A stretch of DNA of 64,000 nucleotides from Lepas anatifera (Eukaryota > Arthropoda > Thecostraca > Lepadidae), in the NCBI GenBank assembly GCA_034440635.1, contig JAOTON010000453.1, positions 62,001 through 126,000 of the forward strand. The letters are read 5' to 3'. Positions 12,123-25,431 of this stretch are shown piece after piece. The translations under genes were made by a program, and so were the position numbers. How positions within the stretch are numbered: the first letter of the stretch is position 1; each line of letters starts with the position of its first letter. The notes under the pieces were generated by a model. The model was not told the DNA's origin. It did not search any database and saw only the letters and a list, made by a program, of their open reading frames with translations.

Positions 12123-13501
12123 TTTTATGGCACATACACCACGAAGCCCTAACCGCATACTAAACTTCCTTTTTAGAAACCACATCTTATTTGCAATGTT
12201 CATTATTTCACTCGACTGTTTGAGACTAAACAACTGAGTGATATAACCAAAAAAATGGTCGATACCAAGTTCAAAATTACTATGGATAGAAAAAGGCCCA
12301 ATTTAGCCAAAGGTACTGGAATGGGTCAAAACGAATAAACTAATGCATCAGCTGAATTTTAACAATAAGTTGAACAGGGTAAGATAAACCTAAGGTGCGT
12401 CAGTTTCCATAGATTTACTTATATTATAAGGTCACTAATGTTCTTAAATAATAAAAAATCCTGTTGGGGTTCTTTTAGATGGGGCTATCGATTAAAATTT
12501 GGACAGAAAAATCGGTTGGGTGGTTCTCGAGCTAGGGGGAGGAAGTGACCAAAAATCTGGCACGTTACAGCTCAAACATGTGCCAGGAACGGGTGAAGGG
12601 TTACGTCACTTGCCAAACAAATGAAGCAAAGAGATGTGCTGAGGCTGGGATAAGAGGATATCTTTTGGGATCCAGTGCTCATGTCCCATGTCTTGACGAT
12701 TTTATCTGAATCACTTTTTCTAGACGCTCAGAGTAAACGCCTTAAATTATCTATACTTTACAATATCTTCTGTTGGATGTGGAGTTGAAGAGACATTTTT
12801 TCATTACATCACTTGGGTGCATGGATATTTTGGGAGGAATTTTGAATCCAACCTCACTATCAACGTCACAGATAACTTTGCTGTCACAATACGTATATGT
12901 TCTTTAGCGCTGACTACGACGAAATTATTATCGAGATGTACATAACTAAAGTAATTACACAGCCTTATCCAAAGCTATTTCGTTCTTTTTTCTACTGCCG
13001 TTGTCTTTTGTTTTAAGCTTCTTGTAGATATCTCTAACCAAGGAACGTCTGACAACCATCCACCGATCATGATGATAATGTTCGCCTTTTTAGCCAGCAT
13101 TTAACAATTAGCCACTGCCTTTACGGCGGTACCACCTGCTACACATTTCCCGACTGCTAAATTCCAGCGATGGTTTGATAACGCTGAAATAGGATAATGG
13201 ATAATTAGACTCCTAGCAAATTCCGCACAATGCTAACAACAAACTTCCGACAGTATAAACGTGGGCCAACGCGGTTAATTGTTAAGGTCAAACTATCGCA
13301 TGGTTGTGCGGTTTTCCCTCACAGCTACCAACGGTTATCCATCCCCATAATTTGGCATATCACATTATGAAATAGACTCATACACAAAAAGGAGGACATT
13401 CTGATTTCCAGCCATTCTGATACAGTCTCGCGCCGTTAGACATGCGGCGAAGTCTCTAAACCAGCGGTTCAGACTCGTGTACTGTACCGGCGGACCTGTA
13501 A
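12123..13501. other. Unassigned AT-rich stretch
   Basis: No gene, long ORF or recognised repeat. Confidence 0.5.
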
Positions 13502-13722
13502 TTAACCTTCGCCCGGGTGGGGGGGTCTTTTAGACCCCCCATATTGAATATTGGCCTGACAAGAAAAATGACTGAAGTATTTTCGATATCATTTTTGAAG
13601 AGCTGTCGATTGCTGTTTTGCGCTTTTTTCTAGCTCTCTTAGTTTTTGAGATCGTGGGGGTCTTTTTTAGCCCCCCCACCAGGTCGAAGGTGGCTCGTAC
13701 CCGCCACCGGGGCAAGGGTTAA
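13502..13722. mobile_element. Short TTAA MITE (family G), 221 bp
   Basis: TTAA at 13502-13505 and 13719-13722. The ends are TTAACCTTCGCCCGGGTGG and CCACCGGGGCAAGGGTTAA (imperfect inverted repeats). Inside each end lies a palindrome on a TCTTTTAGA-type core between runs of G and C (about 13519-13541 and 13656-13678). The right side also has CGAAGGTGGCTCGTACCCG, as in families A and E, which ties it to the larger elements. Confidence 0.8.
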
Positions 13723-14101
13723 TGGGACCGATCCCGTAATGTCCAGTGTCCCTGCTGAGGCAGATAGCAGTTCCTGTTTTCAATGACGACACCACGTGAA
13801 ACTGAGTTAAACTGACATCTTGGGAAACTGCTTTAAACTTGTCATTTTTGTACCACAGAATGCTTCAGAGAGACCAATATCCCACTTCTCAGTCGGATGG
13901 TTCGGCTGAACACGGGGTAGCTTAGATGACACTGCACGAGCGGAAGAGCTGCTTCTGAAGGACTCTGGCATCTCGACGGTGAGGGACAACCAAGAGCACG
14001 GTATGAAGTTCCTACAACTGATAGTTACGTAGGAACTCAATACCTCGCGCCTGTAAGTCCCAGTAATGGTCATATGTTGCATGTCGGTCTCGCCTCCGTA
14101 G

Positions 14102-14440
14102 GTGGTGGGCTTGCGTGCTGAGCTCGTCAGCGTGCTCTCTGGCGTGGTTGGCTCTCGGGCTCTCTGGCGTGGTGGGCTCACGGGCTCTCTGGCGTGGTGG
14201 GCTCACGGGCTCTCTGGCGTGATTGGCTCTCGGGCTCTCTGGCGTGGTTGGCTCTCGAGCTCTAACGTGGTGACCCCGCTAACTTGGTGGGCTCACGGGC
14301 TCTCTGGCGTGGTTGGCTCTCGGGCTCTCTAGCGTGGTTGGCTCTCGGGCTCTCTGGCGTGGTGGGCTCTCGGGCTCTCTGGCGTGGTTGGCTCTCGGGC
14401 TCTAACGTGGTGACCCCGCTGGCGTGGTGGGCTCGCGGGG
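14102..14440. repeat. 25-bp minisatellite with ~140-bp higher-order period
   Basis: Units GGCGTGGTTGGCTCTCGGGC plus TCTCT, 25 bp each, about eleven copies. A variant, AACGTGGTGACCCCGCT, replaces part of the unit at 14262 and again at 14402, giving a 140-bp higher-order period. Open frames on both strands across this array are a by-product. Confidence 0.9.
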
Positions 14441-14533
14441 TCTTTGCGTCAGACTCGAGCAGACGATGACGTGATGTGCGAGATGACGGCGTAGATGAGA
14501 GCGTGGTCATGATAACAACACCCGATGCATTCC

Positions 14534-14734
14534 TTACTTCTGACGAAAGAAGATGACGGCATCCATGACGATAACGCTGATTCCAACGAGAATGACCACT
14601 TGGTCATAATACGGCATACAAATTTCAATTAGCACAAAGCTTGCCATGGAAATCATGCCGGGGAATATAATCCTGTTGTGCCGATTACTGATCTTACCCT
14701 TTTGTTGAGAACTTACGCCTGGTTTCAGAAACAT
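14534..14734 (-). CDS. Possible exon with two hydrophobic segments (unrecognised)
   Basis: A minus-strand open stretch of up to 66 codons ending in a stop at 14534. The last ~45 residues hold two hydrophobic runs (FPGMISMASFVLIEICM and VVILVGISVIVMDAVIFF) separated by a short polar stretch, as in a small two-pass membrane segment. No family is recognised and the start is uncertain. Neighbours give no help. It may be chance. Confidence 0.15.
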   Translation of the reverse strand: MFLKPGVSSQQKGKISNRHNRIIFPGMISMASFVLIEICMPYYDQVVILVGISVIVMDAVIFFRQK

Positions 14735-17700
14735 GCGTCAACACTTGGCAGAGGTCATATCAACAAATTATATTCCCCAATGCGACTAATTTTTCCTCAA
14801 AACCTAATAAGTTTTCCCGAGAGAAAGACCTTGGGGAGACCAGAAAAAATGATAACGACTCCCATCGCAGCAAATCGGGGGACAGACACCACATTGTGTC
14901 ACAATACCGCATAGAATGTGTTTTTTTGCGCAGGAATTTGTTTCAGTTTTAGTTTCGAGGGATATAAAACGGTGAACAATAATATACTTAATCTACTATG
15001 TCCTTAGATTTTCCTACGAAGTTGGCATAGTCAGGCTTTTTCAGACTTCTGGAACTTGGGAAGGTAAAAGTGAAGCAAAATAAAATTGCATACGATAGAT
15101 AAAGAACAAAACCAGCTTTCGTGGTAGTTATTAAATTTAACCATTGCATCCAAACGAGTTTCCCCGGTAGCAGAATATAAGCTGAGTAAGCAATCCATGC
15201 GAAAATGATGCACGAGAAGCACTGGATTCAACAAAGTTATTATTCTCAAGCATTTCATCTGGAGAAAACTACAGCGTTTACCATAAACACCATTTCGAGA
15301 GAAATTTGCTACGTCTTTTCGCCGACTTTATTAGAACTGTGAGACAGCAATGACTTGGTGCAGTGACCCGTAAATCTATCCTGTCAGAAATACTTACCAG
15401 CTTTTACTTCGATATTTCATTGCTCATTTTAACCATTTTAACTCGCTTTTGATGCCTCACTTAAGCCCAACGGCGTCTCTGCTTCGGCAAAAAGGCGTTC
15501 AGTTCCGCTCAATAATGACGGGTTCAACGACTGCGGCAGTGGCCAGCAGCCGCGTCGGTCGAATGTGACGCACTCTTCCACGTCCAACCGCCGAAAAACA
15601 GCCTAATTGGCTGACGAGTGCCGCTCCCAACACCCGCAGTCGCACATAAAACACGGACTCTAACGCTTTTGTCCCGACCGCCCGCGTAAATACAGCACAT
15701 ACTATAAACCCTGCCAGGTCCTAACCAGAGGATGGAGCTGATCTTACCTGACACGTGTCTGGCAGAATGGGTAATCAAACGTGTTTGATAGAGTGGGCTC
15801 TGTCTTGCCGGTTAAGCATAGTTAGTTTTGCTTTTGTATCGGCACAGTTGTGGCAAGGGGTGAGCTTATTTTGACGAATGGCGAGCGACACGACCAGACA
15901 AAACAATGAATTCCAGCACGGGGAAAGGGAGAAAATGCAAACTTTTAGAAGTGATCAGACCTTTAGCTGGATTCTGTAAAAGGTTGGACTAGTTTTGCAA
16001 TATACATTTGCATTAATTTCTACGAGCGCGAAACACATGGTATTCCATCTTACAAGCTCTTTGACCTCTTCAGCCGGTTCGACATTAATCCCGGCAGACT
16101 GAACCACTCCACAAAATCGATACGGAGCCAGTGAGCATCGGCTCAGTTGGGGGAGGAGTGACTCCTCTGCTCCTTCTTCCCCCCTCCCCCTCCCCCTGGC
16201 TGCGACCATGACCGTGACATTGCCGGTCGGAATGGGAGTACCCACGCAATCACTCCGTGAAAGACAATCCCAGCATCGAGCCATTGTTGCGTGCACTCAA
16301 ATAGGGTGCGGCCGCCGTGCGTGGGATTTGATGACGTATCCTTTTACAAGCGGCACAATAACCAGAGGTGAAAAAACCGCTCCATTTCTGGTGGCAAAAA
16401 TGGACGTGGTTTGCTTTAACGCAGGTTTTCGGTGTTAGCTATCGGTGTTATGTAAGATATCGGTAAAAAACTGAAATCCGATTAGATTGTTATTTCACAT
16501 AGCTTTTGATGATTATATAAAGACTAGAAATTAAATCACACTACCGGCCCTCACGTTCTGGAGGAATTTGACTCCTCGAGTGAGCTCCGCTCAGCCCTAA
16601 TACAAAACTCGAGTCCCCCATGGTCAAACAATGGGGAAAAGCTGCACATGTCTAGCGAATACAGCGGGCAACAGCCGAGCAAAACCTGACCTTTCCCCAT
16701 CCTCCAGAGTGCAACACGTCGCAAAATGTTCCAGCTCCGTTATCGAATCGGTTTGAGCCGCACGCCCCCCCCAGTGGTACAGTTGGCATGCAACAGCAAA
16801 CCAACTACGAGGGGAGGTACAACAGAGTTGTTACTGGGTGAAAGATCCCGGACTGTCCATAATGACCGGGGGAGGGGGGGCCGTGGCAGGATAACCTAAT
16901 TTTCTACCTTTGAAAACGCTAACAATGATGCACTTCACCAATGCATTTACAGTAGGTCCACTCAGGTAATAGTGAGAAAATCCAAACAAATTGCGATCCC
17001 CAAAATTTAAGGAGGACGTCCTCCCTGATTTCCAAGTTTTGGGTCCCCCTGCCCACTGCCTCACTTTCGAAACCCTCCAAACTACGTATAGCTAAGAGCG
17101 TTTCGTTCTAATCGCACACATTTTCATATAACTTCACGGTCACAGCGCTTTAGCATTTTTTGAAAAAGGTTTTGAAAAGGGGTGCAGGCGGATCAATATT
17201 TGAGAATGGGTTAGGGGAGAATACTGGTTATAAAGTTAGATTACTTAGTTTTGAACATAAGCGTCACCACCAACGAAAGAATGAATTGGCCAGTGAATCT
17301 TCAACCTCCAGCAGGCAAAAATATTACCCTTCTAGAAACAAAAATTCGTCGGATTTGGGCTCCTTGGTACCTCTCCCACATACTGGTTACAAAACCGATC
17401 AGCTTTCCCTAATTTTGCTCGCCCCGTGATTTCTTTAAATGACAATTTGGGCCCTGGCTCCCTGGCCCCCTTTTCCGACGAGTATAATTTTGAGGACTTT
17501 TAGCATTTTGATGGTTTTAAGAAACACTTACCTGCCTTTCATTGATTTTTTTACTATCGCCTATTTCATACGTCAGCAGTGTTTGTGTACACCATCGAAA
17601 AACTGTTGCAAGACCTGCTAATTTGTGTCTGGTGTATTGGTTACTGGTGGACAATTTTTAGGGCAATGCGTGGAAGTAAATGCAACTTTTGGGCCAACTT

Positions 17701-20700
17701 CATTACAATTCCCAATGATGTATGCCTGAGTGAACTGTTTCGTAAGGTCAGGCAAAACAATAGACCACTATCGGTGGCTTCACATGCACATTTTTACACC
17801 GTAAGTGACACAACTCAAGTTTCCCCCTGCCCCCCCTCTTCTCCGACAAGTACCGCCCTTCCCCGTCTGTGTATGTCCCGCCGCGGTGACTGAGGTCCAC
17901 CGGACCGGCGCGGTGCCGGACTGTGTCTCTGGCCCTGCGGTAACCGTCAAAACTGACGGCACCGAGCGTCCTGCTCGGACCGGCCAGCTGCACGCCGACC
18001 AGCAGTGGTGTCAAAAACGCCTAGCTCGCTCAAACCGACAACTACAACACTGCTCCAGCGCTGACTCAGGCGATATCGGTATGCGCAGCAAAGCCGTCGA
18101 AAGGTGTTGAGATCGTGATCAGCGATGGCGGATTAGGTTTTTAGTGGACGCGACACTGGTTGCGACAGTCGGCGGCTGGGGCAGTTTGGCACCTCTGTCT
18201 GACCGTTGTTTTACTGATAGCGCCAGCCGGCCGTGTCGCCAAGTGTGTTGATAACCAGCTCCAGAACCGGTTGACACGCTGGGCGGTGACGTGCCGGTCC
18301 CGTTTTTTGTCATATCCAAGCCAACCATACGGAAAACAGTTCCTCAATCTTGCATGGAACGTACAAGCGATGCAAAACATTAAAACTGAGAAAACCCACA
18401 CGCAATGTGATGGTTGAGTTTTCGAGATCTTCAAGCACCCAATAGTGTGATGCATTTTAAAAAGTGATGGTGACCTGGATTTCATAACTCTTTGGAGGTT
18501 CTCGGGCACCCCCAATGAAACGCCAAAGTCGTGTTAAAAATATCCTTTAGATTTCGTGTTTTTCATTTTATGGACTGGTACTAGACAGTGGAACAGGCCC
18601 GCGGGAAGACTTAAGCATGCTTTATACTTTACTACCACCCTTTGGTATGGTGCCTGTAGACATTGTTTCAGATTTGGACACCCCAACCATTTCAACAACA
18701 AAAAATCACGCCCCTTATGGAAAATATTGCACCCACCCTGCGCATCTCCAACAAAGAGCTTGAAATTAGTTCAATATTGTTTCGCTTTGAGTCGCCTGAG
18801 CTACCTGAACGGTTGCCAATGTCTCGTTGGTAACAACTACCGTTATATATCAGCAGACAGGGAATTAGGATCAGCCGTGTCTTGAGAGGGGGGAGGGTAG
18901 AGTGCAGGAGCGTTTCCAACCAAGAGGCCGCATTCCTCCACTAACCAAAAACATGCATTTCGTGCTCGACAGATCCCTGGTATGTATCACATCTGGCAGC
19001 TGGAAATGTAACTCCAAACTTGCGTGCACTCTTGGGACCATTTCGAGAATCAGAGATGACCTTTCACGGAACTCAGCTTCCGAGATGGCGACGGGTCATT
19101 CATTCGACGGGCTGGGACGCATATTTATTTTAAGTTTTATGTCTTACAGTATAAATATATATAATATACTTGTATAAAAAACTTTCGGCATGTATGGTAA
19201 CATTTTTAAGATATCTGCGGTGTTTTTCTCACAATTTATTTTGCTCATGCATGTTTGGAATTGCAAACGGCAGACAATGCTTACATAATTTTTTCCTGAA
19301 ACTTAAACAGATTGTCAGGATGGTTCTGATTGGTGGGCCACAAAATCGCCAGTGATTTCCAGAACTATGCTTTCTCGAAAAATATGCACCTATGTATAAT
19401 ACCGAAGCATGGAATCTAAGATAGGTGACACTTTTTTTTCCAAATATTGAGAAAAAAGTCCATGCACGTCTGCTTTTATCCATCATATATGCCTACCCCA
19501 AAATATTTGTTTCAACATAGCCAAAGATGTAACAGCCTGAGTTTCAGTTTCTTCCTAAATACAGATAATGCCGCTATCCGCTAATCAGTCTTGGACCCAA
19601 AGTACCATCGAGTAGAGGCGCTGCTCTTGTTCTCGGCGTCTCAGACGCCTTGTTTCTAGGCAAACAGCGTGCAAGGCGTTTGATACGGTGGATATCTCGT
19701 CTGGCCAGTGGCTGATACGCCGTCTGCCTCTCAACTCTCAAGGTCAAACGCGCACCGCGTGCCTGCGGCTCTGCACAGGCGACGACGCCCGCGCACACAC
19801 ATCGCTAGCACTCCCGGTAGCAATTACAGCGGCGCACAAGCAATTCCAGCACTTCTCACGGCGTCCGTCTTCAGCACAGCCGAAACAACAGACTGCCTCA
19901 CATTTGGCTGCAGAGAAGCTTGACCTCTCCAGAGTTCCCAATTTCGTGGGCAGGCTCCGCCCCTGCCAGAAGCACACAGCGGCACATGAATGCTTGGCGA
20001 GCGCCCTGCGCTTGGCGTCTAAAAGATAACGCCCGACCGCCGGGGCAGGGGAGGGGAGGGAGGGGCAGCGGGCGTCTTGCAGAGGTGCAGCCGCGCATGC
20101 ACGACTGTGTAGGACCGTGCAGAGCACGTCGGGCCCGGCGCGGCGGGGTGCCCGCCCTTCTGTGCAGCGCCGGGCGGCGGGAGCCACTGGGTCAAATGGT
20201 AGGAACCGACACGCAACCGAAAACCGAGTGATGCATACCATACGGTCTCATAGATCGGAACAGAAGGTATTACAACGCGAATCTGTATAAATGCATATAT
20301 TTTTTAAGCCCACATCCAATTTGAACCCACAGCCCTACACTCAATAATCTTAAAATTATCCTGATCCCCAATGCAGTGTTTTGTGGGGTATTTCATTAAA
20401 AACCCAGCTTAACTCGTCAGCGATAAGAACTTGACATCTTCTATGAGAATAAAATAAAAATGAAGGAACGGCGAAGTGTTAAGATTTTAGCAGAACTTAT
20501 AAGTGTACCCAAGATGTTGATGTGAGACAATTCACCTGCTTTCACTCCAAGGGGTAGAAAATCTGGTGAGGCTCACCCCCGCCGGGCATGCCTGGTGTCA
20601 AACCAAGATATCAATTAGCCACCGCAAACCACTGCGTCTTCGAAGCTCGTCAGTCAAAACGCGTCTTAAAGAAGACAAGGGTGCTACTTTACCAGTTTAT

Positions 20701-21414
20701 GTGGGGACAAATGTCCGCCCAGTCAAAGTTTATCGCCTATAACGGCTTGTTTGGGTGCTGGCGCAACCGCAGACCCGTTCCAGCTGTCATACACTCGCCT
20801 GAAACTGATGAACACGCCTTGTTCCGGATAGTCAAAAATATTTTAATGACGCGCATATCCCGTGTAGAAGTGCCTCCGTCGTACACGCATTCATTTGGAA
20901 TAAGTGCACGGAATCGTCTCGTTTTTCACGAGCGGCGGCCCCGGCGGCTCTTGGCTGTGTGTAAGTGGCCGGGAACCGGCTCCAGCACCGCTGCTTCTCA
21001 CGCAAAGAGTCGATACTGGGCCGATTGGCCGGCGCCGTCGGGTCCAGCTCCAGCACGTCACAGCCGATCCGGCCCAGCCAGAGAGCTGTTACCAACAGGA
21101 TGCACCCCCAGCGCACGGCATGGAAATCCTGCAGTCGGCGCAGGGCGAATTTCCCAGCAGTGTTTTAAGCCGGTGTGAGTGCTTATGATTAATAATGGCC
21201 TACAAATCGTTACAGACCTTTGATTTTCTCGAGCAACGTGGTGAAGTTAGCTGAGGAAATTATCTGGGTATGCCCAGAACTATTAAAAATCATGCCCCTC
21301 AAAAAACAACAACATATATCAGATTTGTACCTACTAAATGACAAAGCTATCGTATCTCAAAGCTTGTCTGAAGTATCAAACTATGACGGTAAGATTAACA
21401 GAGACGGCAAAGTC
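14735..21414. other. Long unassigned stretch with three GC-rich islands
   Basis: No gene is supported over 6.7 kb. GC- and CpG-rich islands lie at about 17820-18330, 19690-20220 and 20600-21180, set in AT-rich DNA. They are open in several frames on both strands, as expected from composition, so the ORFs there (for example 19744-20241 minus, 20588-21178 plus) are not called. They could be CpG-island promoters, first exons or parts of unidentified repeats. Confidence 0.45.
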
Positions 21415-22255
21415 TTAACACGCGCATTGACGGAGGTCTGAGAAACCTTCGCCTTGACGGAGGGTACCCGCCCCCCCCTAAGATCTTGAGAACCGCGCTA
21501 AGTAGCGAAATACGGTAAACGGTGGATAGCCCATCTATTTCTCTATCGAAAAGTTTTTAACCCTTTTTTGTCAGGTCGCATTTAAGGTCACTAGAGGTCA
21601 AAACATGCCGTTGTAGGGATAACATGTCAATGAATTTTTTTGCGGCCAGTACATCTGAACAAGTACAGAAAGAGCAAAACGATTTGAACTGTATGAATCT
21701 TCGCAGCAAGCCGAATTAAATTATGTATAATATGACCTTGCTAGGTCAAATCAAGGATTTTACCTGACCTGAGGTCAGGTCAAGATCAAATTAGGCAAAA
21801 TTAAATCATTAGAATTGTAATGACAAGGCAAACCTAATGCAGTTGAAATAAATGCTCTATCTCTATTCATTACTGAGTTATTCAGTTAAAACAATTTCTC
21901 CTATGTATTTCCAATGGAGAGGTCATGGCTCGTACCTGACCTTAGGTCATCGATATAAAAAATACCGTAACATATTTTAGAGAACTCGGTAGGGCCATTG
22001 TGTGATATGAGTTTCAATAGGATAAGTTCACTGTGTTACGAATTATCTTAAACTTTTTTGAGGTCAGGTCACTTGACCTGTACTGGTGACCTGACCTGAG
22101 ATGACCTAACCTTAAAATTTTTTTCAAAAGTTGTAAAAATGATGAGGGGAAATGTATGCCAAGTACAGCGGCGCTACGCACGGCCGTTTTTATGCTATCT
22201 CCGAAAAACCCAAGGGGCAGGCGGGTACCCGCCCCCCCGTCAATACGCGTGTTAA
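21415..22255. mobile_element. TTAA element family A, copy 2 (complete, uninterrupted)
   Basis: TTAA at 21415-21418 and 22252-22255. The ends TTAACACGCGCATTGACGG and CCGTCAATACGCGTGTTAA are near-perfect inverted repeats (one mismatch). The GGTACC-centred palindrome is present inside both ends (about 21463-21467 and 22223-22232). It is inverted relative to copy 1. The interior has paired half-sites, for example ACCTGACCTGAGGTCAGGT (about 21762). It still contains the empty TTAA (about 21884) used by element B in copy 1. No ORF of note; non-autonomous. Confidence 0.9.
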
Positions 22256-24994
22256 GAAGTGTCCATGTTTTGGCAACCAGACATGGGCTGCACCTGTCCT
22301 TTTCCACCTCTATTGGTATTGGACAGTTGACCCAAAAAGCTTGAACTTTCCACTGAAGTTAGCGTGGGTACGTGCTTATTCATCACCGAAGTTTGGGGCA
22401 TAATTCGTGAAGTTACTTAGGTTTATAACTGAGTTGATTTAGAACCATCTCCAATGCCCGAAATTACATGGTCCTTTCTCCACGCAAGATGACGCTCATT
22501 TATCACATTGCATCGCCATCCCAGTCGTTTCCAATTGCAAGTGGAGCCACGATCAGAAAATTACGAATAAAGAGAAAGGTTACGTCCAACCCAGTATATC
22601 ATAATTATTTTAGAGGTGCATCAGAGCACCAAACATGCGGAAATCATGTGTGGTGCTGCCAGCTCGTCCCTTTTTAGGGATTTTAGGGGTGAGTCTGGGT
22701 ACTGGATGACTGACTTTGAGAGGTGGTGAGAAAAGTGAAAGCCTTCAACCAGTGGCAGATATGAGACCAAAATAATTGCGAGAATATTATGCGTTTAAGG
22801 TGGGACCAGATTTGATAGCCTGGAGAGAATGCTGAATATTTGCAAATCAATGATTGCGTTAATGTTAGACGAAAAGTGGAAAGATGAAATGAGGAAAAAT
22901 TGTGAACCTATAGCTTGAAACTTCTGCAGCACTTGTGCCTAGGGTAAAAATTTGGTGATTGCTTAACAATAATTTGCCAATTAGTGAACAAGTTCTTATC
23001 CCCAATATGGATTTTCTGGAAAAAACAAGAATCTAAAAGAGAGAGAAATACCAAAATAAGTGGACAGTCAGCTTGCTTGCATATAATAGGGGATAAATTT
23101 GCCACTATACCTGTTGATTTGGACATAATATGTGGGTTATTTTTGGGAGAACAAATCAATGGAAAACTAAGCATGCACACAAAGGAAAGGTATCCATGGT
23201 TGGCTCCGCTAGTTTTACCAATTGCCCAGTTTGCCACTAGTGCACTGGTGAAATAATTAAACTGAGCTTCACGTGCGGTCAAAAAGAGTTGTTGCGGGGT
23301 AAGTTTTCGCTACAAAGCATACATTTGTGATAACCTTTAATCTGGTAGATCTGGGCGTCGTCTCCGAGAGTGGAAATGATACGTATATTTGGGCTTTACT
23401 TCTAGCCTAAAACACAAGCAATAGCTAATGTGAAGAAATTTGGACCATCACATGCCACCAGCCCTTATGTTCAAAGTTTTCACCTAACAAATGCTTAGGA
23501 ATGGTAAGAAACTTATTCAACTGCTGTCCGAAGCCTCTGTTCACTTAATCATTCACACACATTAATACTAAGCTTTTCTCGGCTTATAATGAAGCTTTAT
23601 TAAGCCCCCGCCCAAATATCGAGTTCAAACTGCCACCATTCGTGATTTTGCCTTGTTGGGGGAGAACCAACGAAAAACTTCGCCTCATTATTGGACATGA
23701 CAGATCAAAGAAGAGCAAAAACATCACTTGTGCGCACTCGTGTGACCCAAGTCTTTTTACAGGAAAGTAAAACATCTCATAATATCAAGACTATAAGAAA
23801 TATTATACTTTCTTTAGTTCGCTCTGTTTGCTTATTTATTGCAACACTAATTAGGTACACGTTACATGAGCAAGCAAGCGCAGTGACTTCTCATCCACAA
23901 CTCCTCATGCCCAGCTTGAAAGGAATGGACCACTTTATCGGCATTCCACAAGGGACTATTCATCTACAAAATAAGTCTGGAAATCCGGAAACAACTTTTT
24001 GTTTCCACTTTCAATCACTCACAAAAAATACTCCATTTTTCCGCAAATTTGGGCCAACCAAAGCATTGAGTGGAATTAAGGGGCTGGCCGCTAGGGTGCC
24101 ATCCACAGCAAGACACCCTTGCGATTGTTATCATTTATTTTTTACATGACCTACGTAGTGGTGAGAGGGGCTTCAGACTAATACACATCAAAATTCTGCA
24201 ATCAGACGGAAAATGATTCCTGCATAGTTTGAATAAGGGTTCTAAGGCCTTAGTAAGGCCCATTGCTTTGAACTTTAAACCGTGTGGAAATTTAATACAG
24301 AGAGCTTTAGGCGAAATGTAAGTGTGCCAATAGTGGTTTCTCAACCGCCCTTCAACCGCTCTTCAAAACTTCTCACAATTGAAAACCCATAATAAAAGTT
24401 GAACACTTGCTCTAAATGGCAGTCGCACCAACGAGGGAAATTCCAACTCATGAAACAGAATTATTAAAACGAACGACTGCGAACAGTATATCATGGTATT
24501 TAAGGCCCAAAATGTATGTCTACAACCTTACCGCAGTTTCAAGCTTGACACCCATTTACGTTAGTCAAACAGGACAACTGCACTAGGCAAACAAGCACCG
24601 ATTCGCCTTCCATGACTTAGTTGGTCGTCTCCTGTCACTTAAGAATCACCTAGTTGATTCATACTGAGCAGATCAGCTCACTCTGGAGGTGTAGGACTGA
24701 GGTTAAGGAGGGGGGTGACATCACCCTCACCCCATACTCGGCCGGTCGACGGTGTCTGAAGACATGGTCAACGGATGTAAGCTCAGACGTGATCTGTTTC
24801 TATGATGACGTGCCAGCATAGTTGTAGCTCGACTGGTGCTTTGATCTGCCGACACGTGTGGTACTCATACACCGGATGTAGCCACACAATCATGACCGCG
24901 CAGTCTGTAATGGCATATATTAACAAACAAAACAGTGGTAGTAGATGTACCCTCAAACTTTCCAGTGCTTTAGTTAAATTCGAGGTTGACTAAG
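22256..24994. other. Unassigned stretch
   Basis: No recognised repeat. Open stretches at 22984-23256 (+, 90 codons) and 23691-24149 (+, 152 codons) have no motif I recognise. Both lie in AT-rich DNA with no splice or promoter context that I can defend. Confidence 0.4.
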
Positions 24995-25118
24995 GGATGC
25001 GCAGCTCAGTGAGCTATGCAGGGCTTGTCTTCTGAGCTCCAGGTCCCAGGTTCAAGGCCCGGTGGCTTCCCTGAACAATACAACTTGATTCCCTGAAAAA
25101 AAACTTCCGAGAGGCTGA
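24995..25118 (+). mobile_element. tRNA-derived SINE, plus strand
   Basis: Starts with a tRNA-like head: GGGATGCGCAGCTCAGTGAG resembles an A box region and CCAGGTTCAAGGCCCGG contains a B-box-like GGTTCAAGGCC. The following GGTGGCTTCCCTGAACAA and GATTCCCTGAAAAAAAACTT match the body of the minus-strand SINE at 53657-54001. Same family, shorter copy. RNA polymerase III control is expected from the family; activity cannot be judged. Confidence 0.7.
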
Positions 25119-25141
25119 GGCTGGTGAACCCGTATGACATT

Positions 25142-25423
25142 CATAGGCGGATCCAGGATTTCTAATCGGGGGACAGGGGCGGGGAGGGGCCACATGGCCG
25201 AGGGCGCCACTAAGAGCAGCGCCACTTTTGGGCAAAGAACTATCAAGAGGGAGTCAAATCCTATGGCAGGGGCGCCAATACCCTACAGGGGGGAGGGGAT
25301 GGGAAAATACATTTTAGAGGGCCCTATAGACCTTTCAGGGTGGCACAGTGACCATTTCAGGGGGCGCCGAGGATCGATTGGTGGGGGGGGGTGAGGGACA
25401 AGCACCCCCTGGGTCCACTTATG
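25142..25423 (+). mobile_element. hAT-like MITE (family L), copy 1
   Basis: Left end CATAGGCGGATCCAGG, right end CCTGGGTCCACTTATG, imperfect inverted repeats. Flanks ATGACATT (25134-25141) and GTGACCTT (25424-25431) match at 6 of 8 positions, a plausible decayed 8-bp target duplication. Internal GGGGGCGCCGAGGATCGATT is shared, inverted, with 43484-43670. Confidence 0.65.
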
Positions 25424-25431
25424 GTGACCTT

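Noticed and set aside
19744..20241. 165-codon minus ORF and overlapping plus ORFs in GC-rich DNA
   Set aside because: Several frames on both strands are open at once, as expected from high GC; no domain or low-complexity-free motif.
24995..25070. Functional tRNA gene
   Set aside because: Head resembles tRNA, but A and B boxes are imperfect and the body continues as a repeat shared with 53657-54001; called a SINE.
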